Origin: Isoetes taiwanensis
Taxonomy: Eukaryota > Streptophyta > Lycopodiopsida > Isoetales > Isoetaceae
Assembly: GCA_021234155.1 (NCBI GenBank)
Contig: JAJEKV010000077.1
Span: forward strand, 270,424-334,423
Length of the DNA stretch: 64,000 nt
Direction of reading: 5' to 3'
Part shown: piece by piece, positions 14,675 to 26,260 of the stretch
Layout of the letters: every line of letters starts with the position of its first letter
How positions within the stretch are numbered: the stretch's first letter is position 1
Notes under the pieces: model-generated
The model's database searches: none
Told to the model about the DNA's origin: nothing
What the model saw: the letters and a program-made list of their open reading frames with translations, nothing else
Translations under genes and position numbers: made by a program

Positions 14675-15903
14675 AAGATTTCAAAGTCTTTCTTGCATGC
14701 TCATTAAATTCAAAAAGGACTACCCAATTTGTAGGCCAATTTTGTAACCTTTGGAGGTTTCTTAGATGATGTCTTCTTCCTTTGGACTTCTACCCGCCAT
14801 GTTAAGGCCAATTTATCAGCCCCTCGATATGGAAGTCATATGATTGAATCATATTTAATGAAGTCACTAAATGCACTTTGCAATCTAATTTGAAAGTCAT
14901 TACCTTCTCAAATACTTTCCAATTCACATTGTAAGTCTTGCTTTATTCCTCTCCTTAGGACATGTTGGCAAAAATTTAATACATTATAGCAAACATGGTA
15001 AATAGAAAGCAAAATTATAGGTTTAAACAAAGGAAACATTGTACTCACTTTTTAAACCACATTTTGTACAAGTCTCCATCGCATTAATATGCTTATGCCA
15101 CTCATCACTCATCCTTTTGGCACCACCATTCTCCAATAATCACTACTTGATCTGATGGTGTTCTCCTTAGCCATGCAGATTAGACCTGGTCCACAAACCT
15201 TGTAGACCGACACTTACAATCCTTATGAACACCATAAGGATCCCTCATATTGTTGATGGCCCTTGCAAATTGTTGATGGCATGCCTTGCCCTAAAAGTTC
15301 TAGGTGCAAATGGTATTGGCAACAACAAGAATATTACCATGTCCTTCTTTTATTTTGAAGAAAAGAAAATTTTCTAGTGTATGTATAGCGGGTTCCAAAG
15401 TGGCTTAACATGCTTTTACCCATTGGCAACAAAAGCCCCTTTCTTGACACATAGCTTGGTCAGTTTTCAAAAGCCTCTTTGGGACATTTTATATTAGGAT
15501 GTTCCTTCTGAAAGCAAGGTACAATTGTACCCCGAACACAATTACAATAATAAATTTAGTTATTTTATAAAGTGAATGAAAGAATTAGTGCACAACATTC
15601 CAAATTTCCGGGTCGAAACTATTACCCCTGTAATCTCTAGCAAATGAATAGGATGATCAATTTTATCACCATTTTCAGCCAAATGCTTCCTCACATGCTT
15701 CTTATAAAGGTGAGACTCTAGTATTTTCATCCCAAAACTTCCTCACCGTGGATATTTCTTCAAACCGAAAATGCGCCACTTCTTCTTCCCTTCCAAATAT
15801 TGACCAAGGGGCCAGCCTTCACACTCTCAAATATATCGCCTTCTAAATGCCATGGCAATAGTTTTTCTTGGAACAGATAGAACCCTTTGAAATTGCAGAT
15901 TGA

Positions 15904-16543
15904 TTAATCCCTCCTATCGAAGATGCCGCCATTTGAAGGGTGCTCTTTCTTGCTTGAGGACATCAGTTGTTCTTTTTGCATTTTTGTGCCTCGCATTGTC
16001 TCTCTAACATTCACAATCATGGTTTTCATTATAGCAATATCCCCGATCTGGTACATCCGCTTGCAATGGCAAATGTTTGTTTCTCTTGAAAAGTCTTTGA
16101 AGAACTTTCCCTTTATCCAAATCCTCAGAAACGTTCCTGACAATGTGATTAAAAGAATCATCTAACTCTTTTGAGACTTTCACTAAGCCATTGTTTTCTC
16201 TTCCTCTCGTTTGGTGGAATGTTTTCCTTTTCCCTTTCTTTCATTCTCTTTCTCGATTCTCTTTTTCTGTTGGCTTCAAATTCCGGATAAATTCTCCTCT
16301 TCCTCGATCATCAAGGCTTTTAATTGGCCATAAAATGGAGGTGCAATGGAGAACTAGAATTGGGATTGGGATTGAATTGGGATTGGGATTGGAATTAGAA
16401 TTGAGAATTGCCGCTGAATTTTCAGCCATGATAATCCAGCTTGGGAAGAATGACAATCCAAGAAAGAAAACTTTCCTCAAGAATCCCGCCAACTTGAGAT
16501 CCCGCCAAACATGAGGATTGCTCGCAATTGGCATGACATCCAT
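15904..16543 (-). pseudogene. Minus-strand coding remains near transposon right end
   Basis: Two adjoining minus-strand stretches look coding. 16241-16543 begins MDVMPIASNPHVWRDLKLAG and includes a low-complexity NSNPNPNSIPIPI part made by a GGGATT repeat. Downstream, near 16180-15960, one frame reads VKVSKELDDSFNHIVRNVSE and then NENHDCERCERQCEAQKC, a cysteine-rich piece that could bind zinc. They lie upstream of, and on the same strand as, the DDE-like remains, so they may be the N-terminal part of the same transposase. Not recognised by family. Confidence 0.4.
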
Positions 16544-16660
16544 GTCATCGATCCCTCCCCAACCGAAACATGCATACTATTTCTGGAGTAACAACCCCCG
16601 AGGTCGTTGAACGAAAATTCATCGAGTAAAAAACACCTAAAGCACTTGTCCGGACGGTGC

Positions 16661-16690
16661 TTTTTGGGTAGCATTATCATATTTACACCC
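16661..16690 (-). repeat. Right terminal inverted repeat of 7.0-kb transposon
   Basis: 30 bp from TTTTTGGGTAGC to ATTTACACCC, the reverse complement of 9664-9693 with one mismatch. Followed by AAAT, the possible target duplication. Confidence 0.92.
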
Positions 16691-16694
16691 AAAT

Positions 16695-18390
16695 AGACAA
16701 TCATGAAGAAATTGACTTTGATCAAACGCACTATTTAGTGACATGCTATTGATTGTCCATCCAGATCTTTATACTAGTATTGAAAGGTCAATCCTATGAT
16801 GTGCCTTTGATTTGTCATTCGTGCCTATTGTGCATCTCAAGCATTATAACTTGGAGTGGCTATAATTTGGAGTAGCCAGCTATCTTCTAACTACAAACAT
16901 ACCTTGAATTTGACTGATTGGATTCAAAGCATAACACTTGAATAAAGAGTTATATGGTAAAGAAGTCGCTAAGCTTTTTACCACGCCAATTTGGATAAGC
17001 CTTGTGTCACATGTTATCAGCGAACATTGATGGTTATATTTTGCAAATGTTGCTGAAGTTTTGGGCAACTTCAATTGCAAGAAGCAAATATACAAATTAT
17101 TCACGAGCATAATTTAGATTTATTAAGAGCTCTTTCCTGCTCAATAGACAAATAATTGTTCTTGGAACATCGGAATGGTTGATAATGGATGGTTGATAAA
17201 ACATCAAGTTTTTGTTTTATAGCCCCATTTGATGTGTAGGCATCTCGACCCTTGATTTTTAGATTGCATAGTTTGAATTTGTGCCATATTAGGAGGGGGG
17301 CTGTAAAACGGAAGTGAATCGATAAAATTACTAAAAGTATAAACGGGACATAACAAAATTTGGTAACAATGGAAGTTGGAAAGTCCTTGCTTCCTCAAAT
17401 TGACAGAATAATTGTAGCTAGGTTGATATAAACCATTGTCAATCACTAATAGAATATAATATAGTTTGTCACGTTTTTGTAACGGAAAATATATTAATAA
17501 GTATTTTTTTATTTGCATTACAAAATATGATTTATCACGCATTACCAACGAAAAACCACTTGTAAACACGCTACAAAACATGATTTTGTAACAAACCGAT
17601 GCAAAGATTTTAGACGTGTAACAAAATTTAATTGCAAAACCGCCGTATGTGGCAATTATAATTTTATACTACGTGAATTTGCATTTGTCATCGCGCGCCG
17701 CTTTGGCTGCATGCATGGTTATTAATTGTATCACGCTCATTGCCATGGGTGTCACTTGCAAATAAATTAAATTAAATTATATATAAAACTAGTCAAAAGC
17801 ACGCTTTGATTACTTTGTATAGCAAATTATAAGATATGGTGTAGGTGGTGTTTTGTAATATGAAATTGAACGAGAGAGAGAATATTCTCCCATCAATGGC
17901 CCCCGATAAAATATAAAAACATCCCATTAAGATCCACAAAGAATTCAGGTCATTGTGGGTTTATGCTCTTCTATACCGCAAATTTAATGCTAAAGATCAT
18001 ATAAGTTCGAGTTCCAACCTTATAATAACATATGAGGTTGTCATTGACGAGTCAGAACGACATACATTAGTTTTGAATCGTGACACATGAGATGGTAAAC
18101 ACCGCATTATAAGAGCTTTTAATCGGTAACCTTATTAATGATTTGTTTCATGACAATGCAAAAAAGTTTTGACTGAATATAATGTAACATATTGTAAGAC
18201 TCAACAAGCATCAAGGTCACGACTTAGTGGTGGTTTTGGATTGGATCTTGAGTGCCAACCTTCTGACATTACAATCAACAACCAGTTAGCATTAAATAAG
18301 AGCTGTCTCCATAGGTCTCCAATACTATCGTGAGCATACAAATGCTCTAGAAAAATCCTCTCAAAAGCAATAATAAAGGATAAATAGAAG
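16695..18390. other. No recognised gene
   Basis: AT-rich flank of the transposon. Minus-strand frames at 16880-17110 and 17204-17581 are open by chance as far as I can tell. Around 17480-17640, ACAAAATATG/GTAACAAA words recur several times (TTACAAAATATGATTTATCA, CTACAAAACATGATTTTGTA), suggesting an old, decayed tandem repeat. Confidence 0.5.
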
Positions 18391-18440
18391 ATAAGATAAG
18401 ATAAGATAAGATAAGATAAGATAAGATAAGATAAGATAAG
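18391..18440 (+). repeat. ATAAG pentanucleotide array, 10 units
   Basis: Ten perfect ATAAG units. On the minus strand this is a (TTATC)n run directly downstream of GGACGATAAAAATTTTC. It is best read as the 3' tail of the minus-strand retroelement to its right. Confidence 0.97.
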
Positions 18441-19510
18441 AAAATTTTTATCGTCCGCGAAACCCAAGAGGGTTATGGGACCCATACAAGAAAAGGGGGC
18501 AAGTGAAGTCCAAATCAGCGAGCAAAGAAGGCAAAAAGCCTAAACAAAACCCAAGGACAAAGTCACAAAGAAAACAAAGGGCCAAGGCCCAAAGAAAACA
18601 TGAGGGCAAAAGCCCAAGTACAAACAGGATGAACATGCTCATGGATGCTAAGGATATTAGTGCTATAGAAATATTCTAGACATAACCTATCCACGGGTTG
18701 GAAGGCCGGGTCCGTAATAATCGCCGCCCTCCTCCTCGATAAACCGCCCATTTCTTATGTCGGGCGCTTTCCCTTACTCTACAGAAGTTCATCCCCGCAG
18801 CTTGCAATACCGTATTGGAGAAAGATCCTCCTGTACCGAGAATGCAGTCCTCTTTAGGTGGTTGCCATGCTAAAGAATATGGAGCCTACTTAACGCATCC
18901 TGGAAGCGAACGAGAAGGTGACGAGGCCGATTAGGACGCCAGTTGTTCCCACCCGAGCAAAGACTCACAATTCCAAAGAGCGTGAACGTGCATTGTCTCT
19001 GTAAAAAATTTCGTGGCTACCTCTAAATCTGCCTGTCCTTCTGCATCCGTCTCTATAACCCCTATAATACGCAAACTAAGGGTCGGTGTATCAGTCATAT
19101 GCATCAACACAATGCCCGCCTCACCACAATCTCTGATCAACACAATGTCCGACCACCGGGTCCAATCTCGCATCCACAAAGTGTGTTGCCTCAACTGCAG
19201 AGACTTCAAGCAAAGACCTTCACCGCTAGGGCGGCCTCGTGGTCGATGTCCATACGTAAGCATGTAAAGCATTTGCATTCTCACCACCCCGACGGTCAAT
19301 GTGGCACCTAAATCCTTCAACAATCGCAGAATTGTGTCCAACGCCCACGTAAATAGTGAGAGAGATGTGGCCACATTTCCTCCCCGAATAAATGGCATAG
19401 AGATGATTCCTGAGTGGAGGCGGGAAACAAGAGCTTGCAAAGCGAGGGTGTTGTTGAACCCAATCCTAAGAGGTCACCGGGGCCCAAATAGAGAGGAAGG
19501 CAAACCGATT
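18441..19510 (-). mobile_element. 3' part of a minus-strand LINE-like retroelement
   Basis: The left edge is a GGACGATAAAA motif plus a pentamer tail, the same terminus as at 1005-1040 and similar to the LINE end at 53.4 kb. Immediately upstream on the minus strand are CCCTCTTGGGTTTCGCGG and a reading full of G, F, L and C, as often seen in LINE 3' UTRs. Further upstream is a 169-codon open frame (18931-19440). The stretch is richer in GC than its surroundings. No RT, endonuclease or RNase H motif is identified, so the LINE label rests on the tail alone. Confidence 0.45.
18931..19440 (-). CDS. Unrecognised 169-codon open frame
   Basis: This is one of the longest open frames in the window. 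It reads from MQALVSRLHSGIISMPFIRG through LTYGHRPRGRPSGEG and RQHTLWMRDWTRWSDIV to NCESLLGWEQLAS. It has several W residues but no motif I can name. Plus-strand frames overlap it for up to 84 codons, which suggests a GC-rich local composition rather than strong selection. It lies inside the presumed retroelement 3' region, so it may be part of a decayed ORF. I do not assert that it is translated. Confidence 0.25.
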   Translation of the reverse strand: MQALVSRLHSGIISMPFIRGGNVATSLSLFTWALDTILRLLKDLGATLTVGVVRMQMLYMLTYGHRPRGRPSGEGLCLKSLQLRQHTLWMRDWTRWSDIVLIRDCGEAGIVLMHMTDTPTLSLRIIGVIETDAEGQADLEVATKFFTETMHVHALWNCESLLGWEQLAS

Positions 19511-22040
19511 GAAGGTAAAACTTACCGAGGTTTTTTTTTCCTTCAAGATTTCAACAATTTCAACCACTACGTTTTAGTGTTAAATCCTCCGGATAAGGAA
19601 ATATGCTAGAGAAAAAAAGGAAGGAGTCGGCAACAACAATCATAGAGCATTTACACAAAAGATCCCCAGAAAAAGCATCCCTTGTGTTGATTCTAAGAGG
19701 TTGAGCCATTTTTATATATACATGATGTAAACATTACCATTGCATTCTGTTTCCCCCCACGTAAAAATAATTCATTCTTTGTCACTTAGGAAAAAGTTAC
19801 ATATTTTCCCACTATTGAATCAAATAAAAGCTTTCCATTATTACCACTTCGTTGCACACCCAAATGTTTAAGCCAAGCTGCCTCAATTTCGTGCCCCATG
19901 CAACATACACTGAGTAGTGCCGCATACCAAAAAATGATATTTTCCAACCTTTAAGGAACACAACCTATGCATCCAAGAAACCGAAAAACATTTTGGCATC
20001 TTCCTAGCAATGGACATTGAATCCAAAATGCCGTGGTGAAATCATGCAAAAGACTCGACATAAAAGGATCCCGCCATATGCACCCCCATCCAAGCTTATT
20101 CAACCAAAATGCCGGAAGTTATTATGCTACAACTCAGTCCTCATTAGAAATAGGTGGCACAAGTCACTCGTTGAATTTCCTAGAATGTCACAAATGTACT
20201 CAAACGGCCATACCTTTTTGTTCATTGCCGCAACAGAATCCAGCCCCATGTTGTTGTTGGTCAAGGTCTAAAAGTAGAATAACCATTGACCGCTTATAGT
20301 TTGACGGATAACGTGACATGATTTCCTTTGCCCGAACACACACAACCTTCCTTAATACCACCGCGAACGAAATTTCACCTTAGATATGCTAAATATCAAA
20401 GATCGGAATTACCCTTATCATATTTGTCGGAGTGAACTCAAAAACCGCTTTTAGAGTTGTTGTCGATGTATCAACATGCTACAATTCAGAGAAGGATAAG
20501 AAGGCTGGAAGAAATCGAAAACAAAGAGACGGCAATTAAAGATAAAGTCCACCAACACCCTTTACTCAACAAGGGACCATATACTAGATCATAGCAATTG
20601 AATGGTTCTCTGTGCAATATAAGCATAATGTGGCTCGACAACAACAGGGCAGGTGCCATGCAAAGAATTATAGTCCTTAAATGAAGTTCGGACTAAAACA
20701 TGGTTGTTGTCGAGGAAGCATTACAGATTTCAAAGATTGATCAACCTCGCTTTAGGACCAAGATAATTTTTTCTTATGAGGAGACTATCTCACACCGCCA
20801 CTAAATTTTATCGCTTATATCCTCGGTGGACTACATCATATTTGTGTACTTCCAAATGATGTGTCACCAAGAAATCCAATAGTGAAGAATTTTTCTAAAC
20901 CAAAAAGGTCAAATTAGCTACGATATGGGACACAAATTTGTCGCTTATTTATGCTTGTAGGAATTGACTTAAATAAAAGATTTTATTCGCAGCTAACACG
21001 ATTGAGCCATACAATTGCAATCAGTGAATAATAACATTTTTTTATTCGGCAGCTAATAATGATCAGAGCCATACAACCTAATCAGAGCGTAATAACATTT
21101 TTAATCATGAAACATGACGACAAGAAACTAGGTGGCATTGTCTCCCCATCTCGTAATAAAGATCTTTTTTGCAACTCTCCAAGCCTTTGTCATTGGACAT
21201 AAATCATGTCACAATTGGTCTTATCCATGAAACAAACCAAACCATCTCAAGACAGCAAACTAAACTTGTATAAGATCAAAATGAGGAAGAACAAAAGTTG
21301 TGCCACCTTTTAGATGAAGGATCAAACGTGGCTACAATGGGCTTCTCGAGTCCTTATACATGAGGTACCAAGGCTTATGATTAGCATGTTGGGCACAAAG
21401 AGCCCAAAAGAACCGAATCAATAATTAAATTCTACCTTTTTGCAAACAAATTTCTCTTGCTCGAATGACCGAGGAGAGGCAATGCAACAAAAATCCTCTC
21501 AAGAAGGTCATTGGGTAAACCATTAAGAAGCTCCCTATGCTTCCGCCATTATTCTCTAGTTTAATTCCATCCGAACTGCAATCTAATATTACCAAATTAA
21601 GCCTCAAGAATGAAAGATCGAGAATTTTTTCACACTCTGAAGAGCAGTTTGTTCCATGTCGAAGGGTGCTTGATCATATATGATTGCCCCAAGTCCCAAG
21701 CGCTTTTGCCGCTTTTACCTCTCAAGATAGAGCATTCCTCATCAATTAAAACATTTTCCTGTGAATGGATGGATTACTTGGCAAAGGTCTTATACCATTC
21801 CATGCAAACAAAACATCATCTTGGCGGACCTAAAAATACAATTAAAATAGGAGCGGTAAATATAATTGAACGCACTTCGGATGAGACAAAGATCCTTCAC
21901 TATTATTTCATGCTTGTAAACTACGGAATGGCAATTTTAGCTCAACGATTCAACATGGATATTAAAAAAAAAAAGCATATATAGGCTACTGTTGGATCGA
22001 CGAATCCCGCTTTGGACCAATAGATTTGGCAAAAGCCGGC
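19511..22040. other. Degenerate DNA, no recognised gene
   Basis: Moderately AT-rich sequence with no recognised domain. Frames such as 20017-20299 (two overlapping plus frames) and 21610-21984 are open but family-less. A diverged tandem duplication of about 60-65 bp lies at 20980-21110 (TTTTATTCGCAGCTAACACG against TTTTTATTCGGCAGCTAATA, with GAGCCATACAA and AATAACATTTTT in both). Confidence 0.45.
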
Positions 22041-22048
22041 TAGCAAAA

Positions 22049-23335
22049 TACCTCAAGAACAAAACTTCAGATAAAAATACCTGCGGACGCCCAAAATCGG
22101 GCTGCCAACGCCTTTACTTGCTCCCGTATTTACCATCTTCTATCTTCTCATATTTTACCACCAAGAGTCCAAGAAGTACCCCGAGAAGACAAGAAAACAA
22201 GACTTGCGTGAGCCATAGAAAATTTGGATCACCACGGATCTTGTAAAAGAGAAGAGTGTAACAGGCCGGGCAAGAATCCTTATTTCTGCCTAGTTAAATT
22301 CTTGGCCCGCTAATTTGTGGTACACCGTGATCCACAAAGATTCTGCAATCTGCTTACCCAATCCTTCTTTAGAGTAGATGAGATCCCAAGCAGCCTTTAG
22401 TCGCTCTTTCAAGAACCACCATCAAATTTTTAACTTAGGTCCATCAGAAAAGTAGCAGAGCCAACTATCAAATTTTAACTTAGCCTCAAGTTACCCTGCT
22501 ATCTATCTATCTAGATAGAAACTTTCATACTCAAGCTCCCATCTCGCCTTGGTTCCTTTAAGGTCTCTTTTGTTCTAGTACCACTCTCAAATCATATCCA
22601 ATTTCCAATCACTGATCAAAATCAACAACTTCTAGGAAGAAAACCCCAACGCTAAGAGAACCAAAGCAAGCCACATTCTTTCAACTCGGACTTTTGTTCT
22701 ACTAAAGACGACCAAACTGCATCTTTTTCCGGCTCTCTTCTTTCCATGCAATACCATCATAAAGCAACCACATAATTCAGACATCATATCCAATTTCCAA
22801 TCATCTTCTTCAACTATAGATCAAAATCAACAATCTCTAGGAAGAAAACCCCAAGAATCAACGCTTGCAAATATAACCAAAGCAAGCCACATTCTTTCTT
22901 TTTTCAACTCTGCAAATAACTTCCGCGATGCACTCAATGCTATTCTTGAGATAATTATTTAAAAGACGCACCGAAAAGACTTTGCACAACGCCATGAAGA
23001 ATCCACAAATACTCTTCCAAGAAGATATCCCTTTAATAACGCTTCAGAAGCCATAAACCGCCTCGACTTGGAATTTCCATGAATTTACGGCCGTGATGAA
23101 ATCACACACGACGGAAAACAAAGCAGCCACGCACAAAAGTCTCACTGGCAAGAATGTGGACACTCAAAATTGCTTCAAAGTGTCCACTTTGCATTTGTGC
23201 AAATCACCTCAAGAACAAAAACTTCCCAAAAATACGTGGCTCCAAAATACTGGCTGCTACGCCTTACTTGCTCCTCGTATTTACCATCTTCTATCTTACG
23301 TACCTTACCACCAAGAGTAAGAAATTGCTCCTTTC
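22049..23335 (+). repeat. Pair of diverged direct repeats (~120 bp, ~1.16 kb apart)
   Basis: 22049-22175 and 23206-23330 share ACCTCAAGAACAAAA, TACGCCTTTACTTGCTC-like words, GTATTTACCATCTTCTATCTT and TTACCACCAAGAGT in the same order and orientation. They could be remnants of a duplicated unit or of terminal repeats of a small retroelement. No primer-binding site or polypurine tract was identified with confidence. Confidence 0.6.
22587..22902 (+). repeat. Local direct duplication, ~195-bp period
   Basis: 22587-22685 and 22785-22902 share TCATATCCAATTTCCAATCA, GATCAAAATCAACAA, CTAGGAAGAAAACCCCAA and ACCAAAGCAAGCCACATTCT in order. The second copy has small insertions. Non-coding. Confidence 0.8.
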
Positions 23336-23743
23336 TCAATGGTGTCGTTCTTTACCGACGATCACCAATACCAATGGTAACAACTCATTTCTCAATAGAA
23401 ATTCTTGCCGATCAATGGTCTGTCGAGCACCGTGGACGCCAAATTGTTAGAGCTTGAACTCTAACCTTGCAAGAAGGATGAAAAACCCAACAATCCAAGC
23501 TCAATCTATCAGATCAAGGCAATGCACAACACAAAGATTCATCATCTTCATAGCTAAATCAAGCAAAAATACTCTCTCTCAATACACCGTCTCTTCCTGT
23601 TCTTCTCTTTTTGCTCAGATAATACAGTCACCATCATGCCTCCTGCACACCACAATGCATACATGCAAATATCTTGCACGCGTGCATGTGCGTATGTCCC
23701 TCCATATACGGTATACAATCTCCTATACCACCTCAATAGTGGT

Positions 23744-23800
23744 GAGTGTGGTGAGTGGTGACAAGTGTGGTGAGTGGTGACGAGTGTGGTGAGTGGTGAC
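23744..23800 (+). repeat. 19-bp minisatellite, 3 units
   Basis: Three nearly identical units of GAGTGTGGTGAGTGGTGAC at 23744-23762, 23763-23781 (one change) and 23782-23800. A partial unit precedes them. Purine-rich on this strand. Confidence 0.95.
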
Positions 23801-24980
23801 CACCCCAACAACAGAGCAGCTAAGGCTACTTCGACAAACTGGCGGACAGGTTCTTGCGTGGTCGTCATCTCTCAACCGGTGCATAAATCTTGCGACCCAG
23901 TCGGGCGAGGGACCCGAGTGTGGCGGATCCGGTCAGGTGTTCTATAGCGAAAGCGAGTGTAGGCCGGCTTCGAAACCCCATGGGTGTATTCACAGGCATC
24001 CCCTTGCGCAGGGATTTCCGGATGCTTCCAGAAATCTTGCTGCCTTTGATGTTTTTGTATTCTTGCAGGCTTTGATGTTTCTGCCGAAGGATTTGAAGGC
24101 AGTAAGATCTGTGTTCAACGACTATGGATCCCTCAAGACTGCATCGTTGATGTTTGGCTTCCTAGTTTCATTTCTCGCCCTACATTTCTTTTACTACTAC
24201 GAATCGCTCCCATTCAATTCTCTGTAATGCAATCGTGAAGTTCCTATAACTTTATCCAAGCCTCGCAAAGATTGTGTCTCACTTACAACACCTTTTATGT
24301 AATTATTTGTGGACTAGTGAAAGGAAAAGGTCATAGTTTAGATGTAACAGTCAATATTATGGAGTCAAACTCCTGTTCCTGCATAAGTGATTTTAACAGC
24401 TAGGAAGACATGATGAACCTGGAATTATATAGATCTTGCGTGTTCTCTTTATGCTAGTCTCACATTTCAAACTTCAAATCAAAGATTTGAATTTATCCCC
24501 TCATTTTCTCTCCAAAATCATTTCTTTCTTATGAGCCAAAAAAAAGTTATTAGCGGTGAGCTTTGCCTTCCTTACAAATTGTAGGATGCTCTTCATGTTT
24601 GGTTGTTTTACAAAGGTTATCATCTTTATCCAGACTGCCTATGTTCATCCATATGTTTTCTTTGCTCATATTGGACTCAAAGGGCAGGCCATGCATGAAA
24701 AGGGCATTGCCAATATTGGCAAGGGGTTCAAATCCCCAACCGAAAAATTATGGGCGGTTCGGGAGCATAAGAATGGACATGCTCAAACAAAATGGAGTAA
24801 GCCGAGCTTGTTTTTTCCACCATTGGTTTAGTATTAATTTCATTCATGATCTTCAAGTAACGAGGGCTTCGGGAAACCATCCTCAACCATTTTTATGGAA
24901 TTGGGCATAAACCTGGCGGGATTGCACCATCGCCAATTTTTCCTCCCCCGCCTGCTATTATTCTGATTCAAAGGTCTCCG
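23801..24980. other. No confident gene
   Basis: A 144-codon plus frame (23793-24227) runs from TTPTTEQLRLLRQTGGQVLA through a GC-richer part to a hydrophobic tail (LMFGFLVSFLALHFFYYYES). It begins in the minisatellite and matches nothing I know, so I do not call it. Around 24724-24741 GGGGTTCAAATCCCC resembles a tRNA B-box, but no A-box lies upstream at tRNA spacing. Confidence 0.4.
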
Positions 24981-25340
24981 TGTGATTCCTTCTCGAGGAA
25001 TAGTACCCTGTGATTCCACGGGGAGAATATTATCGCGGTGATTCCACGGGGACCGCTGATGATATTTATCGCGTGATTCCACGGGGGGAGAATATTATCG
25101 TGCGTGGTGATTCCACGGGGGAGAATATCACAAGTATCTGGCGATTCCACCCCGCAGATCAATTCCATGTGATTAGTCACATTAGAATAAAAGGTTGGTG
25201 ATTCCATCCAAGCGTATTTTGCAGACGATGATTCCGCCGGAAGGTATAAAATAGAGCCTGTCAGCACGGATAACTGGGTAATACGAATAACGGGGCAAGA
25301 GGGTAACGGGATAAGGAGGGGTTAGTGATTCCGCGGGACT
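24981..25340 (+). repeat. GATTCC-ladder minisatellite, degenerate
   Basis: The word GTGATTCC recurs at roughly 28-35 bp spacing: about 24982, 25010, 25038, 25072, 25107, 25197 and 25326. In the best-preserved part (25010-25140) the unit is GTGATTCCACGGGG followed by AGAATATTATCG. Spacer lengths vary, so it is an irregular, old array. No protein reading is preserved through it. Confidence 0.85.
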
Positions 25341-25520
25341 AATCACCAAAACCAAGGTAAAGCTATTTTCACCTTATCGGCAGACCGCCCCTATAAAGAG
25401 TCAACCCAAAATTAAGGTCCAACCAATAATACTCGAAGTCTAACCCCCACTTTTTCGATCTTTTATGTCCCGTGGGTTAATAAATCGTTGTCCCTGCTTT
25501 TGGCTACCATTTAAATGAAA

Positions 25521-25550
25521 CTAGTAAACGTGTGCCCGGCGTTGCCGGGC
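25521..25550 (-). repeat. Helitron A 3' terminus (hairpin + CTAG)
   Basis: On the minus strand: a 7-bp GC-rich stem with a 3-nt loop, nine bases, then CTAG. The same 30 bp recurs at 32189-32218 with a single change in the spacer. Confidence 0.85.
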
Positions 25551-25979
25551 TAATGTTCTGGCATATATTTTTACTCGGCCTTTGACATCCATTTGTGCAA
25601 CTTCCATTAACAACATTAACAACACATCTTGATATTCGCAAGTATGAACTTTGCTTTTGTAATTTTTTTTGTTATTGGAATTGCCTAATGAAAGAATTAT
25701 CAATGCATTACCTTTTCATAGAGAAAAAATGCTTTATAAGGAATGTTGTGGCCAATTAATTTACCTCCAAAGATGAAAAATTGACACGTGTTTTTACTTG
25801 ACTTTTATCATGCATATGTGCAACTGCTCACAACACCATAGATTGATGCTTGCAAGAACGATTTGTTTTTGTATTTTTGTTGCCTGTGTAACATAAAACA
25901 GTAGAGATGATGTAATAAATAATCTTTCACAAACATGATATGGAAAGATCAATTGTTATCGTTTGAAGTTCTTAATAAC

Positions 25980-26260
25980 ATCTCCATTTGGCAAAAGATC
26001 ACCAAAATAAATCTCCTACTCATGTCCAGGACATCATCTCTATCACCATGATGACAAACATGCAACGAAAGTGTGAAACCCCATATGTGCAATAGATCCT
26101 CCTATAATCATCTAGTTAGTGGGTTTGAATATAGTTCTTAATAACATCTCCATTTGGCAAAAAGATCACCAAGCACATAAATCTCCTACTCATGTCCAAG
26201 GACATTGGAATATAAAAAATCTTGTTTATCCTTCAGCTATTTTTACCATGATGACAATTG
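25980..26260 (+). repeat. Tandem duplication within Helitron A (~150 bp)
   Basis: The first copy (25968-26060) and second copy (26119-26256) share TAACATCTCCATTTGGCAAA, GATCACCAA, AAATCTCCTACTCATGTCCA and ACCATGATGACAA in order. Non-coding. Confidence 0.85.

Larger units (their letters stand above)
9664..16690 (-). mobile_element. 7.0-kb DNA transposon with 30-bp TIRs
   Basis: The ends are 30-bp inverted repeats (9664-9693 and 16661-16690) that differ at one base; each starts GGGTGTAAATATG. Just inside, both carry copies of AGCACTT and CACCTAAAG-type words, so inverted similarity extends further. A possible 4-bp target duplication, AAAT, lies at 9660-9663 and 16691-16694. The interior holds a broken transposase with DDE-like spacing on the minus strand (13.96-14.67 kb), further minus-strand coding pieces (15.9-16.5 kb), and plus-strand coding pieces including a CTD-phosphatase-like segment (12.1-12.3 kb). 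I cannot assign a named superfamily from the termini alone. Accumulated stops and frameshifts make the copy non-autonomous. Confidence 0.85.

Noticed and set aside
16345..16405. Proline/asparagine-rich protein motif in the transposon
   Set aside because: It is produced by a slipped GGGATT hexamer repeat; low complexity rather than a domain.
23448..23480. Possible LTR start (TGTTAGAGC...CTCTAAC palindrome)
   Set aside because: The TGTTAGAG word and palindrome recall Copia LTR ends, but I found no second LTR, primer-binding site or gag/pol reading nearby.
23793..24227. 144-codon plus-strand frame
   Set aside because: It starts inside a minisatellite and changes character midway; no family likeness in any part.
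24690..24745. Possible tRNA or SINE (GGGGTTCAAATCCCC)
   Set aside because: The T-arm-like hairpin is present, but no A-box or D-arm lies at the right distance and no acceptor stem forms.
24981..25340. CRISPR-like regular array
   Set aside because: Units are short, spacing irregular and spacers related to one another; eukaryotic context. It is a degenerate minisatellite.
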